Made by a program: the position numbers and the translations under genes. From assembly GCA_009930325.1 (NCBI GenBank), contig RZYO01000002.1:1-64000 (forward strand): a DNA stretch of 64,000 nt, read 5' to 3'. Shown in pieces: positions 35,094 through 43,964 of the stretch. How positions within the stretch are numbered: position 1 is the first letter of the stretch; the number at the start of each line of letters is the position of its first letter. The DNA comes from Spirochaetia bacterium. GTDB lineage: Bacteria; Spirochaetota; Spirochaetia; Sphaerochaetales; Sphaerochaetaceae. Under the pieces are notes generated by a model. The model saw only the letters and a list, made by a program, of their open reading frames with translations, searched no databases and had not been told where the DNA came from.

Positions 35094-37757
35094 ATGGAAA
35101 AAGAAAAAATTACACCAATGATGGCTCAATATAATGCTATTAAAGAACAAAATAAAGATAAAGTATTATTTTTTAGACTTGGTGACTTTTATGAAATGTT
35201 TGATGACGATGCAATTGAAATTTCAAGATTATTGAATTTAACTTTAACACATAGGGCTAAAACTCCTATGTGTGGAATTCCCTATCATGCTTCAAAGGTA
35301 TACATAAAGAGGCTTTTAGAAGCAGGGAAAAAAATTGCAATTTGTGAACAAGTTGAAACTCCCTCAAAAGATATAAAACTAGTAAAAAGAGAAGTTGTTC
35401 AAGTAATAACTCCAGCAACAGTTGTAGAGGATGATTATTTAGATTCATCTTCAAACAACTATATAGTTTGTATATCTTTTTCTAGAAAAATAACTTCTGT
35501 GGCATTTAGTGATATTACTAGTGGAGAATTTGTATTAAAATATTATGAAAAAGATTTAGATTTCCATAAATTAAGTGCTTTGTTATCACAATTAAGGCCA
35601 AAAGAAATACTTGTAAATGAAGATGATTATTTTGTATTTACAGATTTTTCTAAAATGTTAGATGAAACAAATGTAATGATTACTAAATTACCCTCATCCC
35701 ATTTTAACAAAAAGAAAGCTTTAAAAAAATTATTAGATCATTTAACAATACAAACATTAAAGATTTTTAATATTGAAGATACCCATCCTTCCATAAATGT
35801 AGCTGGTGCTTTATTAAAATATTTTTATGATACTTCTATGTCTAATTTGAATCAAATAACTTGTTATTCAATTGAAGAAGATACATCTTATTTAACAATT
35901 GATTCGTCAACTCGTAAAAGTTTAGAAATATTGAATAATACACAAGATGGAACACCAAATAATACACTGTATTCTGTATTAAATAAGACAATTACTAGTG
36001 GTGGAACTAGATTATTAAAAAAATGGTTAAGTTATCCATTAATAGATAAGCAAATAATATTAAATAGACAAGAGTGGGTAGAATTTTTCAAATTTAATAG
36101 GGAAGAGCGAAATAGAATAAGAGAAGAGTTAAAAAAAGTTCTTGATATGGTTCGCTTAACAACAAGAATATCTATGAAGAAAAATTATCCTAGTGATTTG
36201 TTAGGAATAAGTAGTACTGCAAAAGCTTTTTTTAATATCATTAAAAATGATTTTTCTAGATATGAGTGCTTAATTAATGATGATAGTGTTAAGAAAATAG
36301 AAATAAATAATACTAATAATAAAAAAGTTGAACAATCAACAATGGAAGAAATATTTTCTTTAGTTGATTTAATAAATAGTTCTATTGATGAAAATACTCA
36401 AGGGCCATTTGAAGAAGGAAAGGTTATTAAAAAAGGGTTTGATAAAGAGCTAGATAATCTTAGAGATATTAAAAACCAAGGGTCGTTATATTTAAAGCAA
36501 TATGTTGAAAAAGTAAAAGATGAAACAGGAATACCTAATATTAAATTAGGTTATAACAAAATATTAGGTAATTTTATTGAAGTGAGAAAAATGCATGTTG
36601 ATAAAGTGCCTTCATCTTTTTATAGAAAGCAAACTCTAGTAAATGCTGAAAGATTTACTAGTGATGAATTAACTGAAATAGAAACAAAAATATTAAAAAG
36701 TAGTTATGATTCAGAAAAAAGAGAGCGGTATGTTTATGATAGTGTTGTTGAAAAAGCTGCATCTATTTCAGATTCTTTATTAAAATTAGCAAATGCATTG
36801 AGTAGAGTAGATGTGTTACAAAGTTTGGCTTTAGTATCAGATATATATAATTATAATAAACCAACTTTTGTTGAAGAAAACTCTATTATTATAAAAAAAG
36901 GCCGTCATCCTGTTGTTGAAAAACAACTTGGGTTAGGTTCATTTATTGCTAATGATTTAAGCTTGAGAGAGAGTGGTAAACGATTTTGTTTAATTACAGG
37001 ACCAAATATGGCTGGTAAATCAACTTATTTACGTCAATGTGCTCTTATTATACTATTAGCTCAGATAGGGGCCTTTGTCCCTGCAGATGAAGCTCAATTG
37101 TCTATATGTGATAAATTATTCTGTCGTGTTGGGGCATCCGATAATATAGCAAAAGGTGAATCAACTTTTATGGTTGAAATGCAAGAAGCTGCACATATTT
37201 TAAGAACTGCTAGCGAAAAATCCTTTGTAATAATGGATGAAATTGGTAGGGGCACTAGCACCCAAGATGGAATGAGTTTAGCACATGCTTTTATGCTTCA
37301 TTTAGTAAATTTAAAATCTAAAACTTTATTTGCAACACATTATCATGAATTAACTTTATTAGATGTTTCTCAAGTAAAATTATTAACTTTAGCAGTTGAA
37401 GAAAAGGGCAAAGATATTATTTTTGTAAGAAGAGTAATTGATGGGATTGCAAATTCTTCCTATGGCTTACATGTTGCAAAATTAGCAGGCGTTCCAGCAC
37501 CAATTTTAAAAGAAGCAGATAAATTTCAAAGAAGACATTTTGGTGAATATACAATTAAAAATGTTGAAATGGATCTATTTTCAATGGCACAACTTGAAGA
37601 ATTAGAAAATAAATGTGAAAATGAAAGTGAAAGTGTTGATTATTTGGATCAAATTGACGAAATAAAAAAATATGATTTAAGCTCTTCAACACCACTTCAA
37701 GCAATGATTTTTTTACAGAAAATACAAGATGAAATTGAAGAGAAAGAGAACGGTTAA
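35094..37757 (+). CDS. mutS: DNA mismatch repair protein MutS
   Basis: An 887-residue mismatch sensor. The amino-terminal mismatch-binding motif is present (LFFRLGDFYEMFDDDA; Phe and Glu contact the mismatch), followed by connector, lever and clamp domains. The ATPase has Walker A GPNMAGKST from residue 636, TFMVEMQEAA, Walker B VIMDEIGRGTSTQDG and FATHYHEL. Length is normal and the presence of the full motif I marks MutS1 rather than MutS2. No Shine-Dalgarno sequence precedes the ATG; the promoter ends six bases before it, so translation is probably leaderless. No mutL gene lies in the window. Confidence 0.97.
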   Translation: MEKEKITPMMAQYNAIKEQNKDKVLFFRLGDFYEMFDDDAIEISRLLNLTLTHRAKTPMCGIPYHASKVYIKRLLEAGKKIAICEQVETPSKDIKLVKREVVQVITPATVVEDDYLDSSSNNYIVCISFSRKITSVAFSDITSGEFVLKYYEKDLDFHKLSALLSQLRPKEILVNEDDYFVFTDFSKMLDETNVMITKLPSSHFNKKKALKKLLDHLTIQTLKIFNIEDTHPSINVAGALLKYFYDTSMSNLNQITCYSIEEDTSYLTIDSSTRKSLEILNNTQDGTPNNTLYSVLNKTITSGGTRLLKKWLSYPLIDKQIILNRQEWVEFFKFNREERNRIREELKKVLDMVRLTTRISMKKNYPSDLLGISSTAKAFFNIIKNDFSRYECLINDDSVKKIEINNTNNKKVEQSTMEEIFSLVDLINSSIDENTQGPFEEGKVIKKGFDKELDNLRDIKNQGSLYLKQYVEKVKDETGIPNIKLGYNKILGNFIEVRKMHVDKVPSSFYRKQTLVNAERFTSDELTEIETKILKSSYDSEKRERYVYDSVVEKAASISDSLLKLANALSRVDVLQSLALVSDIYNYNKPTFVEENSIIIKKGRHPVVEKQLGLGSFIANDLSLRESGKRFCLITGPNMAGKSTYLRQCALIILLAQIGAFVPADEAQLSICDKLFCRVGASDNIAKGESTFMVEMQEAAHILRTASEKSFVIMDEIGRGTSTQDGMSLAHAFMLHLVNLKSKTLFATHYHELTLLDVSQVKLLTLAVEEKGKDIIFVRRVIDGIANSSYGLHVAKLAGVPAPILKEADKFQRRHFGEYTIKNVEMDLFSMAQLEELENKCENESESVDYLDQIDEIKKYDLSSSTPLQAMIFLQKIQDEIEEKENG

Positions 37758-37761
37758 TCTA

Positions 37762-37800
37762 TTGACAAAAAATTATTGTAAATGTAGTATATAACTACAT
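37762..37800 (+). promoter_or_regulatory. promoter of rimP-nusA operon with overlapping dyad
   Basis: TTGACA (37762-37767), a 17-base spacer and TAGTAT (37785-37790). A perfect 7-bp inverted repeat, ATGTAGT (37782-37788) and ACTACAT (37794-37800), covers the -10 box and start point, as an operator would. Confidence 0.7.
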
Positions 37801-37819
37801 TATAAATATAGATTTTTTG

Positions 37820-37848
37820 GGAGACCGCAAATCGCAGGTCTCCTTTTT
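37820..37848 (+). terminator. intrinsic terminator in the leader of rimP (attenuator candidate)
   Basis: GGAGACC (37820-37826) pairs with GGTCTCC (37837-37843), extended by an inner GC/GC pair with one bulged A, then five T. It lies about 25 bases after the predicted start point of the rimP-nusA operon and before its first gene, so it would cut transcripts before the coding region unless read through. It also can stop any transcript running on from mutS. Confidence 0.82.
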
Positions 37849-37876
37849 ATTGGATTAGCGAAGCAAGGAATTAGGT

Positions 37877-38377
37877 GTGAAAAATAACATTATAAGAGAT
37901 CCTTTATTTGAGGAATATGCTCCATTGTTGGATGCTTTAAATATTGTTTTAGTTGATATTGAACTTAATGAAAGTCCATTTAGCGCTAGAATGTCTGCAA
38001 TTATTAAATTGAAAGATGGTGAAGTGGGTGTAAATGAATGTGCAAAAGTATATAATATTATTAAAGCAAGAATGGAAGTTAGATTAGCTCCTGAACAAGA
38101 TTTTGATTTAGAAGTATCTACTCCTGGGTTACAAAGAAAAATAAAAGATGCCTACGAATTTACTTTGTTTGTAGGTAAAAGAATTAGAGTATATGATATA
38201 ACAAAATCTGCTTGGTTTTCTGGTATAATAAAAGAAGTCAAGCAAAGTAGTGTATTATTAATAGATTGTATTGATCAAGATGAAAAAAAACTTGATGAAG
38301 AATTAGATATAGAATTTGAAAATATCTCCAAAGCTAAGTTGGAATATATTTGGGAGGATGGAAAAAATGCCAAGTGA
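37877..38377 (+). CDS. rimP: ribosome maturation factor RimP
   Basis: A 166-residue protein needed for 30S subunit maturation. The family's first alpha/beta domain and an SH3-like barrel are seen: LNIVLVDIELN, the segment VNECAKVYNIIKARME, FDLEVSTPGLQRKIKD and FVGKRIRVYD. Length is usual. The start codon is GTG with AAGGA before it; no ATG fits better. The last 11 bases overlap the start of nusA, as in the widespread rimP-nusA pair. It lies behind a promoter, an overlapping dyad and an intrinsic terminator. Confidence 0.93.
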   Translation: MKNNIIRDPLFEEYAPLLDALNIVLVDIELNESPFSARMSAIIKLKDGEVGVNECAKVYNIIKARMEVRLAPEQDFDLEVSTPGLQRKIKDAYEFTLFVGKRIRVYDITKSAWFSGIIKEVKQSSVLLIDCIDQDEKKLDEELDIEFENISKAKLEYIWEDGKNAK

Positions 38378-39842
38378 TTTAGGAGACGCTATCAAGAGAA
38401 TAGTAGAAAGTGGTATCTCAGAAGATTTAGTAATTTCAACTGTTGAAGATTTCTTAAAAGCTGCATATAAAAGAAAATTTGGAAGTGATTCTAATGCAGT
38501 AATATCTTTTAATGAAGATTTAAGTTCTGTAGAATTGTCATCAAGAAAAATTATTGTTGATGAAGATAACTATTATAATACTCTTACAGAAATTTCTTTA
38601 GAAGAAGCGAAAGAATTTAATGAAGAAGCTGAAATTGGCGATGTTATATTAATCCCAATTGATATAAATAAAACATTTGATAGAATTAGTGTTCAAAGCG
38701 CTAAACAAAAAGCACATCAAAGTTTTAGAGATATTCAAAAAGATTCAATTTATAGCGAGTTTAAAAGTAAAGAAGGCTGTTTAATTAACGGTTATTATAA
38801 TCGTCAAATAAGAAATGATATTTTTGTTAATATTGGTTCTACAGAAGGAATCTTACCAGCAAGATATCAATCTCCTCGTGAAAGTTATTCACAAGATGAT
38901 AAAATAAAATGTTATGTTGAAAGAGTAGAAAAAAACGATAAAGGTGTTAGAGTAATATTATCTAGAACTTCAGCTGAATTAGTTAGACAATTATTTGAAT
39001 TAGAAGTACCTGAGATTGGACAAGGCCAAATAGAAATAGTTAATGTAGCTAGAGAAGCAGGTTATAGATCGAAGGTTTCAGTAAAAACAAATAACCAAGA
39101 TATTGACCCAGTAGGAGCTTGTGTTGGTTTAAAGGGTAATAGAATTCAAACTGTAATAAAAGAAATTGAAGGCGAAAAAATAGATGTTGTTAATTACGAC
39201 CCAAATCCAGTTAATTATATTATTAATGCTTTAACTCCAGCTCAAGTAATTGATGTAATTATTACAGACAGATTAACATATAGGGCTATTGCTATTGTTG
39301 ATGAATCACAGTTATCATTAGCAATTGGTAAGGGTGGTTTAAATGTTAAATTAGCAAAAAAACTATGTGACTGGAATATTGATGTAAAAACTCCATCTGA
39401 ATTCCAAGACATGGAATTTGTTAATGAAGCAAAAGAAAGAGCAGAAACATTCTTTATTGATGGAGAACAAGAACAATATTATGAAGAACCTGAGGTTGCA
39501 GCATCAATTAATACTGGAATTGATGAAGATGAAATTCAATTCTCTGATATAGAATTAGATAAGAACATTGTTGCTAAACTTCAATTCCATGATATATATA
39601 CTATTGAAGAGTTCGTTAATTTAACAAATTCTGAAATTGAAGCTTTTGGTGATATTACTGAGGAAGATTTAAAAGCAATTAATACAATTATATTAAAATA
39701 TGTTGATATTGTTGAAGAAACTGATGATGAAGAATTTGAGTATAAGTGTCCAAATTGTGGCCACACGATAACAGTTGATATGAGTGAGTGTCCTGAATGT
39801 GGAACTGGCTTAGCATTTGAAACTGTGGAAGAAGAGGAATAG
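38367..39842 (+). CDS. nusA: transcription termination/antitermination factor NusA with zinc ribbon
   Basis: A 491-residue RNA polymerase-binding factor. It has the amino-terminal polymerase-binding domain, an S1 domain (FVNIGSTEGILPARYQSP), KH domains with VGACVGLKGNRIQTVIKEI and SLAIGKGGLNVKLAKKL, and an extra carboxy part: an acidic helical unit and a zinc ribbon CPNCG-N12-CPECG at about residues 461-482. The ribbon is not part of classical NusA. The ATG at 38367 is chosen because GGAGG lies ten bases before it and family members start SDLGDAI-like; a frame beginning at 38316 would lie inside rimP. Acts with RNA polymerase in pausing, termination and antitermination. Confidence 0.95.
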   Translation: MPSDLGDAIKRIVESGISEDLVISTVEDFLKAAYKRKFGSDSNAVISFNEDLSSVELSSRKIIVDEDNYYNTLTEISLEEAKEFNEEAEIGDVILIPIDINKTFDRISVQSAKQKAHQSFRDIQKDSIYSEFKSKEGCLINGYYNRQIRNDIFVNIGSTEGILPARYQSPRESYSQDDKIKCYVERVEKNDKGVRVILSRTSAELVRQLFELEVPEIGQGQIEIVNVAREAGYRSKVSVKTNNQDIDPVGACVGLKGNRIQTVIKEIEGEKIDVVNYDPNPVNYIINALTPAQVIDVIITDRLTYRAIAIVDESQLSLAIGKGGLNVKLAKKLCDWNIDVKTPSEFQDMEFVNEAKERAETFFIDGEQEQYYEEPEVAASINTGIDEDEIQFSDIELDKNIVAKLQFHDIYTIEEFVNLTNSEIEAFGDITEEDLKAINTIILKYVDIVEETDDEEFEYKCPNCGHTITVDMSECPECGTGLAFETVEEEE

Positions 39843-39853
39843 AATAGAAAAGT

Positions 39854-42721
39854 ATGAGTGAAAAAAAAGCAACTTTAATTAAACACGTAAAAAGTTCAAA
39901 TAATGATGCAGAACCTACAACACCAGTAGAAGCTGCTCAAAAACAAACTAAACCAACAATTGAAAAGAAAAAAATTATTGTTAAAAAGAAGATTGTTAGA
40001 AAGATTCAACCTGTTGAAAATGACAACAAAATAAGTGATAAAACTACAAGTAATGATAGTTCATCTGATAATGAAGAAAAAAAACGTGTAATTAAAAAAA
40101 CAATCACAAAAGGCGTATCTCCATTACGTACTGGTCCAGTAATTATTAAAAGTACAAATCTTCCTCCAGTTCCTAATCAAGGTAAAACTGCAAAAGATCA
40201 CGCAGAATGGCAAAGCCAGAATGCTGGAAAAGTTGTTGAACCTAAAACTACCTCTTCAGCTCCTCGTGTAGCGGGTACAGTAGGTGGAAAACCTGTTGAT
40301 GGTTATAGAAGTAGAAACCCTCGTTATAATAATAATAGAAATAATAATGGTCCAAATAGTAATAATTCTGCTGGTGGAAATAGAAATTCAAATTATAGAC
40401 CTAATAATCAAACTGGTGGATATGCTGGCAATAATTATCAAGCTGGGTATAATAGAAATAATAACCAAACTGGTGGATATGCTGGCAATAATTATCAAGC
40501 TGGATATAATAGAAATAATAACCAAACTGGTGGATATGCTGGTAATAATAATCAGCCTGGTGGTTATAATAGAAATAATAACCAAACAGGTGGATATGCT
40601 GGTAACAATAATCAACCTGGTGGTTATAATAGAAACAATAATGGTGGACCTAATAATTTCAATAGAAACAATAATGGTGGGCCTAATAATTTCAACAGAA
40701 ATAACAATGGCGGCCCTAATAATTTCAATAGAAATAATAATGGTCCAAATAGAGGTGGTTTTAATCGCCCAAATAACGATTCATCACAACCAGCTGATTT
40801 TTCTAATGGAAAAACTCAAAAGAAAACTTTTACTAAGAAAAAAAGCAACAATTATCAAAAACGTGATGCAACAATGGAAAAAGAATTCCAAATACAAAGA
40901 AAGAGAGAACAAGTTGCTGCTAAACTTGCCTCTGTTCCAAAAAATATTGATATTATGGAATCAATTACTGTTGCCGATTTAGCTAAAAAAATGAATTTAA
41001 AAGCTAATGATATTATTGCTAAATTATTCAGTATGGGAATGATGGTTACAATTAACCAACTAATTGATCATGAAACTGCAGAAATAATTGCAAATGAATA
41101 TAATTGTAAGGTAAATTTAGTATCTTTATATGATGAAACTTTAATTGAATCTGAAGAAGATATTGAAGATGAAATGGTAGAAAGAGCTCCTATTGTTACT
41201 ATAATGGGTCACGTTGACCATGGTAAAACCAAATTACTTGATGCAATTAGATCAACTAATGTAGCTGGTGGAGAATTTGGTGGAATTACACAACATATAG
41301 GTGCTTATAAAGTTTCTCTTGGTGAAAGAGGAGATATTGTATTTTTAGATACTCCTGGTCACGCTGCATTTACAATGATGAGATCTCGTGGAGCTCAAAT
41401 TACTGATATTGTTGTACTTGTTGTTGCTGCAAATGATGGGGTAATGCCTCAAACTAGAGAAGCAATAGACCATGCTAAAGCTGCAAAAGTACCAATAATT
41501 GTTGCAATAAATAAATGTGATTTACCAGAATCAAACCCAGATCGCGTTATGCAACAATTATCTGATTTAGGATTAATGCCAGAAGAATGGGGTGGTCAAA
41601 CACTATATTGTAAAATTTCTGCTTTAAAGAAAGAAGGTATTGAAGAATTATTAGATACAATCTTATTAGAAAGTGAAATATTAGAATTAAAAGCTAATCC
41701 TAATTGTAGAGCTGAAGGTAAAATCATTGAATCTAGAATTGATCAAGGTAGAGGTACTGTAGCATCTGTATTAATTGAAAGAGGTACATTAAGACAAGGC
41801 GATTATTATGTAGCAGGTATTTATCCTGGTAGAGTTAGAGCAATGTTTGATGATACCGGAACTAAAATAGATATAGCTGGACCTTCAACACCTGTTGAAA
41901 TCATTGGTCTTTCAAATATTCCATCTGCAGGGGATCCTTTCCAAGTAACTGAAGATGAGAAGCAAGCTAGACAGGTAGGAAATAAACGTCAAGAACTTGA
42001 AAGAGCTGGTGCTAATAAAACTGGTAACAAATTTACTTTGGATACCTTATTTGATAAGGTACAAGAAGGTACTATTGAGAGCTTTAATGTAATTATTAAA
42101 GGTGACGTACAAGGTTCTGTTGAAGCATTACAAACTTCACTTGAAAAACTTTCTACCAATGAAATTAGATTAAATGTAATTAGATCTAGTGCTGGTGCAA
42201 TTATTGAAAGTGATATTACATTAGCGTCTGCTTCTTCAGCCTTAGTAATTGGGTTCAATGTAAGACCAACCCCTAGAGCTTTAGCTTTAGCTGAACAAGA
42301 AAAAGTAGAAATAAGAAAATATAATATTATTTATGATGTAGTAGATGATGTTAGAGATGCAATGGAAGGTATGTTATCTCCTATTGTTAAAGAAGTTGAA
42401 ATTGGTAGTGTTGAAGTTAGAGATACCTTCAAAGTTCCAAAAATTGGTATTATTGCTGGTTGTTATGTTCTTAGTGGTAAAGTTAAGAGAAACAGCTTAG
42501 TAAAAGTAATACGTGATAACATTCAAGTAAGTAAAAACTTAATTAAATTGTCTTCTTTAAGAAGATTTAAAGATGATGCGAAAGAAGTTGCTGCTGGTTT
42601 TGAATGTGGTATTGGACTTGAAAACTTCCAAGACTTAAGAGTAGGCGATATTCTTGAAGTAATTGAAGAAGAAAAAGTTGCAAGAAAATTAGATGATGGA
42701 TTAAAAAATGAGTCAGTATAG
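39854..42721 (+). CDS. infB: translation initiation factor IF-2 with Asn/Gly repeat region
   Basis: A 955-residue GTPase that places initiator tRNA on the ribosome. The basic Lys/Val segments near residues 20-60 are followed by a disordered repeat tract (about 153-303, Asn, Gly, Tyr, Arg), then an IF2_N domain (ITVADLAKKMNLKANDIIAKLFSMG). The GTPase starts at about residue 452 with GHVDHGKT, then DTPGHAAFTMMRSRGA and NKCDLPES. Domains II-IV follow normally (SVEALQTSLEKL, SSAGAIIESDI, GFNVRP, ECGIGLENFQD). Everything after residue 350 is well conserved. It overlaps rbfA by 14 bases. Short open frames on both strands inside the repeats are artefacts. Confidence 0.97.
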   Translation: MSEKKATLIKHVKSSNNDAEPTTPVEAAQKQTKPTIEKKKIIVKKKIVRKIQPVENDNKISDKTTSNDSSSDNEEKKRVIKKTITKGVSPLRTGPVIIKSTNLPPVPNQGKTAKDHAEWQSQNAGKVVEPKTTSSAPRVAGTVGGKPVDGYRSRNPRYNNNRNNNGPNSNNSAGGNRNSNYRPNNQTGGYAGNNYQAGYNRNNNQTGGYAGNNYQAGYNRNNNQTGGYAGNNNQPGGYNRNNNQTGGYAGNNNQPGGYNRNNNGGPNNFNRNNNGGPNNFNRNNNGGPNNFNRNNNGPNRGGFNRPNNDSSQPADFSNGKTQKKTFTKKKSNNYQKRDATMEKEFQIQRKREQVAAKLASVPKNIDIMESITVADLAKKMNLKANDIIAKLFSMGMMVTINQLIDHETAEIIANEYNCKVNLVSLYDETLIESEEDIEDEMVERAPIVTIMGHVDHGKTKLLDAIRSTNVAGGEFGGITQHIGAYKVSLGERGDIVFLDTPGHAAFTMMRSRGAQITDIVVLVVAANDGVMPQTREAIDHAKAAKVPIIVAINKCDLPESNPDRVMQQLSDLGLMPEEWGGQTLYCKISALKKEGIEELLDTILLESEILELKANPNCRAEGKIIESRIDQGRGTVASVLIERGTLRQGDYYVAGIYPGRVRAMFDDTGTKIDIAGPSTPVEIIGLSNIPSAGDPFQVTEDEKQARQVGNKRQELERAGANKTGNKFTLDTLFDKVQEGTIESFNVIIKGDVQGSVEALQTSLEKLSTNEIRLNVIRSSAGAIIESDITLASASSALVIGFNVRPTPRALALAEQEKVEIRKYNIIYDVVDDVRDAMEGMLSPIVKEVEIGSVEVRDTFKVPKIGIIAGCYVLSGKVKRNSLVKVIRDNIQVSKNLIKLSSLRRFKDDAKEVAAGFECGIGLENFQDLRVGDILEVIEEEKVARKLDDGLKNESV
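40404..40768 (+). repeat. in-frame tandem repeats inside infB
   Basis: Two tandem families lie head to tail. The first has four units starting at 40409, 40466, 40523 and 40583 (spacing 57, 57 and 60 bases; core CAAACTGGTGGATATGCTGG) and encodes NNQTGGYAGNNYQAGYNRN-like units. The second has units of exactly 33 bases at 40637, 40670 and 40703, encoding NNGGPNNFNRN, plus a degenerate fourth at about 40736. All spacings are multiples of three, so the frame is kept. Confidence 0.95.
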
Positions 42722-43064
42722 TCAGAAAAGAATTGAATCTAAAATTGAAGAAGCTATTAGTACATTAATTGTTACAGGAGAGATAAAAAACTCAAGTGTA
42801 AGCACATTGTGTTCAGTTTCTAGAGTTAGTTTATCTCATGATAATGCTTATGCGACTATTTATATTACAAGTGTTTTAGATGATGAATCATTAAATAAAA
42901 GTGTTGCTGGCTTGCAAAAAGCCGCACCTTTTATTCAAGGTCGTTTAGGGAAATTTTTGGCAACAAGAAATACTCCTAAATTAACTTTTAAAGCAGATAA
43001 ATCATTTAAAGAAGCTCAAAAAATTAATAATCTAATTGATTCTTTGGAATATTATGGGGACTAA
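42708..43064 (+). CDS. rbfA: ribosome-binding factor A
   Basis: A 118-residue KH-fold protein that helps mature the 16S rRNA 5' end. Family features: the start SQYSQKRIESKIEEAISTLI, a middle VSLSHDNAYATIYI and a carboxy RNTPKLTFKADKSFKEAQKINNLIDSL. Length is normal. Starts within the last 14 bases of infB and overlaps the truB start by 11 bases, so all three are tightly coupled. Confidence 0.94.
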   Translation: MSQYSQKRIESKIEEAISTLIVTGEIKNSSVSTLCSVSRVSLSHDNAYATIYITSVLDDESLNKSVAGLQKAAPFIQGRLGKFLATRNTPKLTFKADKSFKEAQKINNLIDSLEYYGD

Positions 43065-43962
43065 TTCACATATAATATTAACTAATAAACCTAAAGATGT
43101 AACTTCGTTTAGATCTTTAGGTTCAATTAAAAAAAATGTAGATAAAAAAGTTGGTCATGCAGGGACTCTAGATAAATTTGCACACGGGTTAATGATTGTT
43201 TTAACCGGTTCAACAACTAAATTAAATCAATTGTTTTCTATACTAGATAAAACATATATAGCTACAATTAGATTTGGCTCTCAAACTACGACTTTAGATG
43301 TAGAAGGCGAAATAATTGAAAAAGCTCCCATTCCTGAATTATCTTTAATTGAAAAACAAATTAAAGAACATTTTATTGGGAAAATAATGCAAGCTCCTCC
43401 TTTATATTCTGCAATTCATGTTGATGGGAAAAGAGCTTATAAAATTGCTCGTAGTGGTCAAGACATCGAAATGGCTGAGAGAGAAGTGACAATTTATAGT
43501 TTTGATATTATTTCTTACAATAACCTTGATTTAGTATGTAAAATTAGAGTATCTAAAGGTACTTATATTAGATCAATTGCAAGGGATTTAGCTTTAAGTT
43601 GTAATTCTCGTGGGTATTTAGTAGATTTAGTTAGAACTTCTATTGGGCCTTTTCAAATAGAAGAAGCTGTTGATACAGAAACCAAAGAAGATATACAAAA
43701 AGGTTTATATAAAACCGATGAATATTTAAAAAGATTGGATTCAGTCTCAATTTTTAAAATTGATGATAAGTATTTATTTGATTTATCAAATGGTAAGAGG
43801 CCAAATTATAGTCAATTACAACCCGTATCTATAAAAAATGACGCTTTTTATGCAGCAATATATACTAATGATGATATATTAAGATGTGTTTTAAAATTAG
43901 ACGAAGATAAAAATATTGAAAAAATATTGTGTCAAATAAATCCATGTTTTGATAGAGGTTAG
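43054..43962 (+). CDS. truB: tRNA pseudouridine-55 synthase TruB
   Basis: A 302-residue enzyme that converts uridine 55 of the tRNA T-loop to pseudouridine. The catalytic Asp is in VGHAGTLDKFAHGLMIV; KTYIATIRFGSQTTTLDVEGEI and YSAIHVDGKRAYKIARSGQ follow, and the RGYLVDLVRTSIGPF segment is also as in the family. I start at the ATG at 43054 (MGTNSHIILTNKP), inside the last codons of rbfA; a TTG six codons earlier has no support. ribF begins two bases after the stop. Confidence 0.95.
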   Translation: MGTNSHIILTNKPKDVTSFRSLGSIKKNVDKKVGHAGTLDKFAHGLMIVLTGSTTKLNQLFSILDKTYIATIRFGSQTTTLDVEGEIIEKAPIPELSLIEKQIKEHFIGKIMQAPPLYSAIHVDGKRAYKIARSGQDIEMAEREVTIYSFDIISYNNLDLVCKIRVSKGTYIRSIARDLALSCNSRGYLVDLVRTSIGPFQIEEAVDTETKEDIQKGLYKTDEYLKRLDSVSIFKIDDKYLFDLSNGKRPNYSQLQPVSIKNDAFYAAIYTNDDILRCVLKLDEDKNIEKILCQINPCFDRG

Positions 43963-43964
43963 TA

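Noticed and set aside
38316-38366. Earlier start of nusA inside rimP
   Set aside because: The extra residues do not fit NusA, and the GGAGG box points to the ATG at 38367.
40404-40768. CRISPR-like array
   Set aside because: The repeats are in-frame coding units without unique spacers and lie inside infB.
40284-40982. Ile/Met-rich open frames on both strands across the infB repeats
   Set aside because: They are alternative frames of the tandem repeat; infB is clearly the coding frame.
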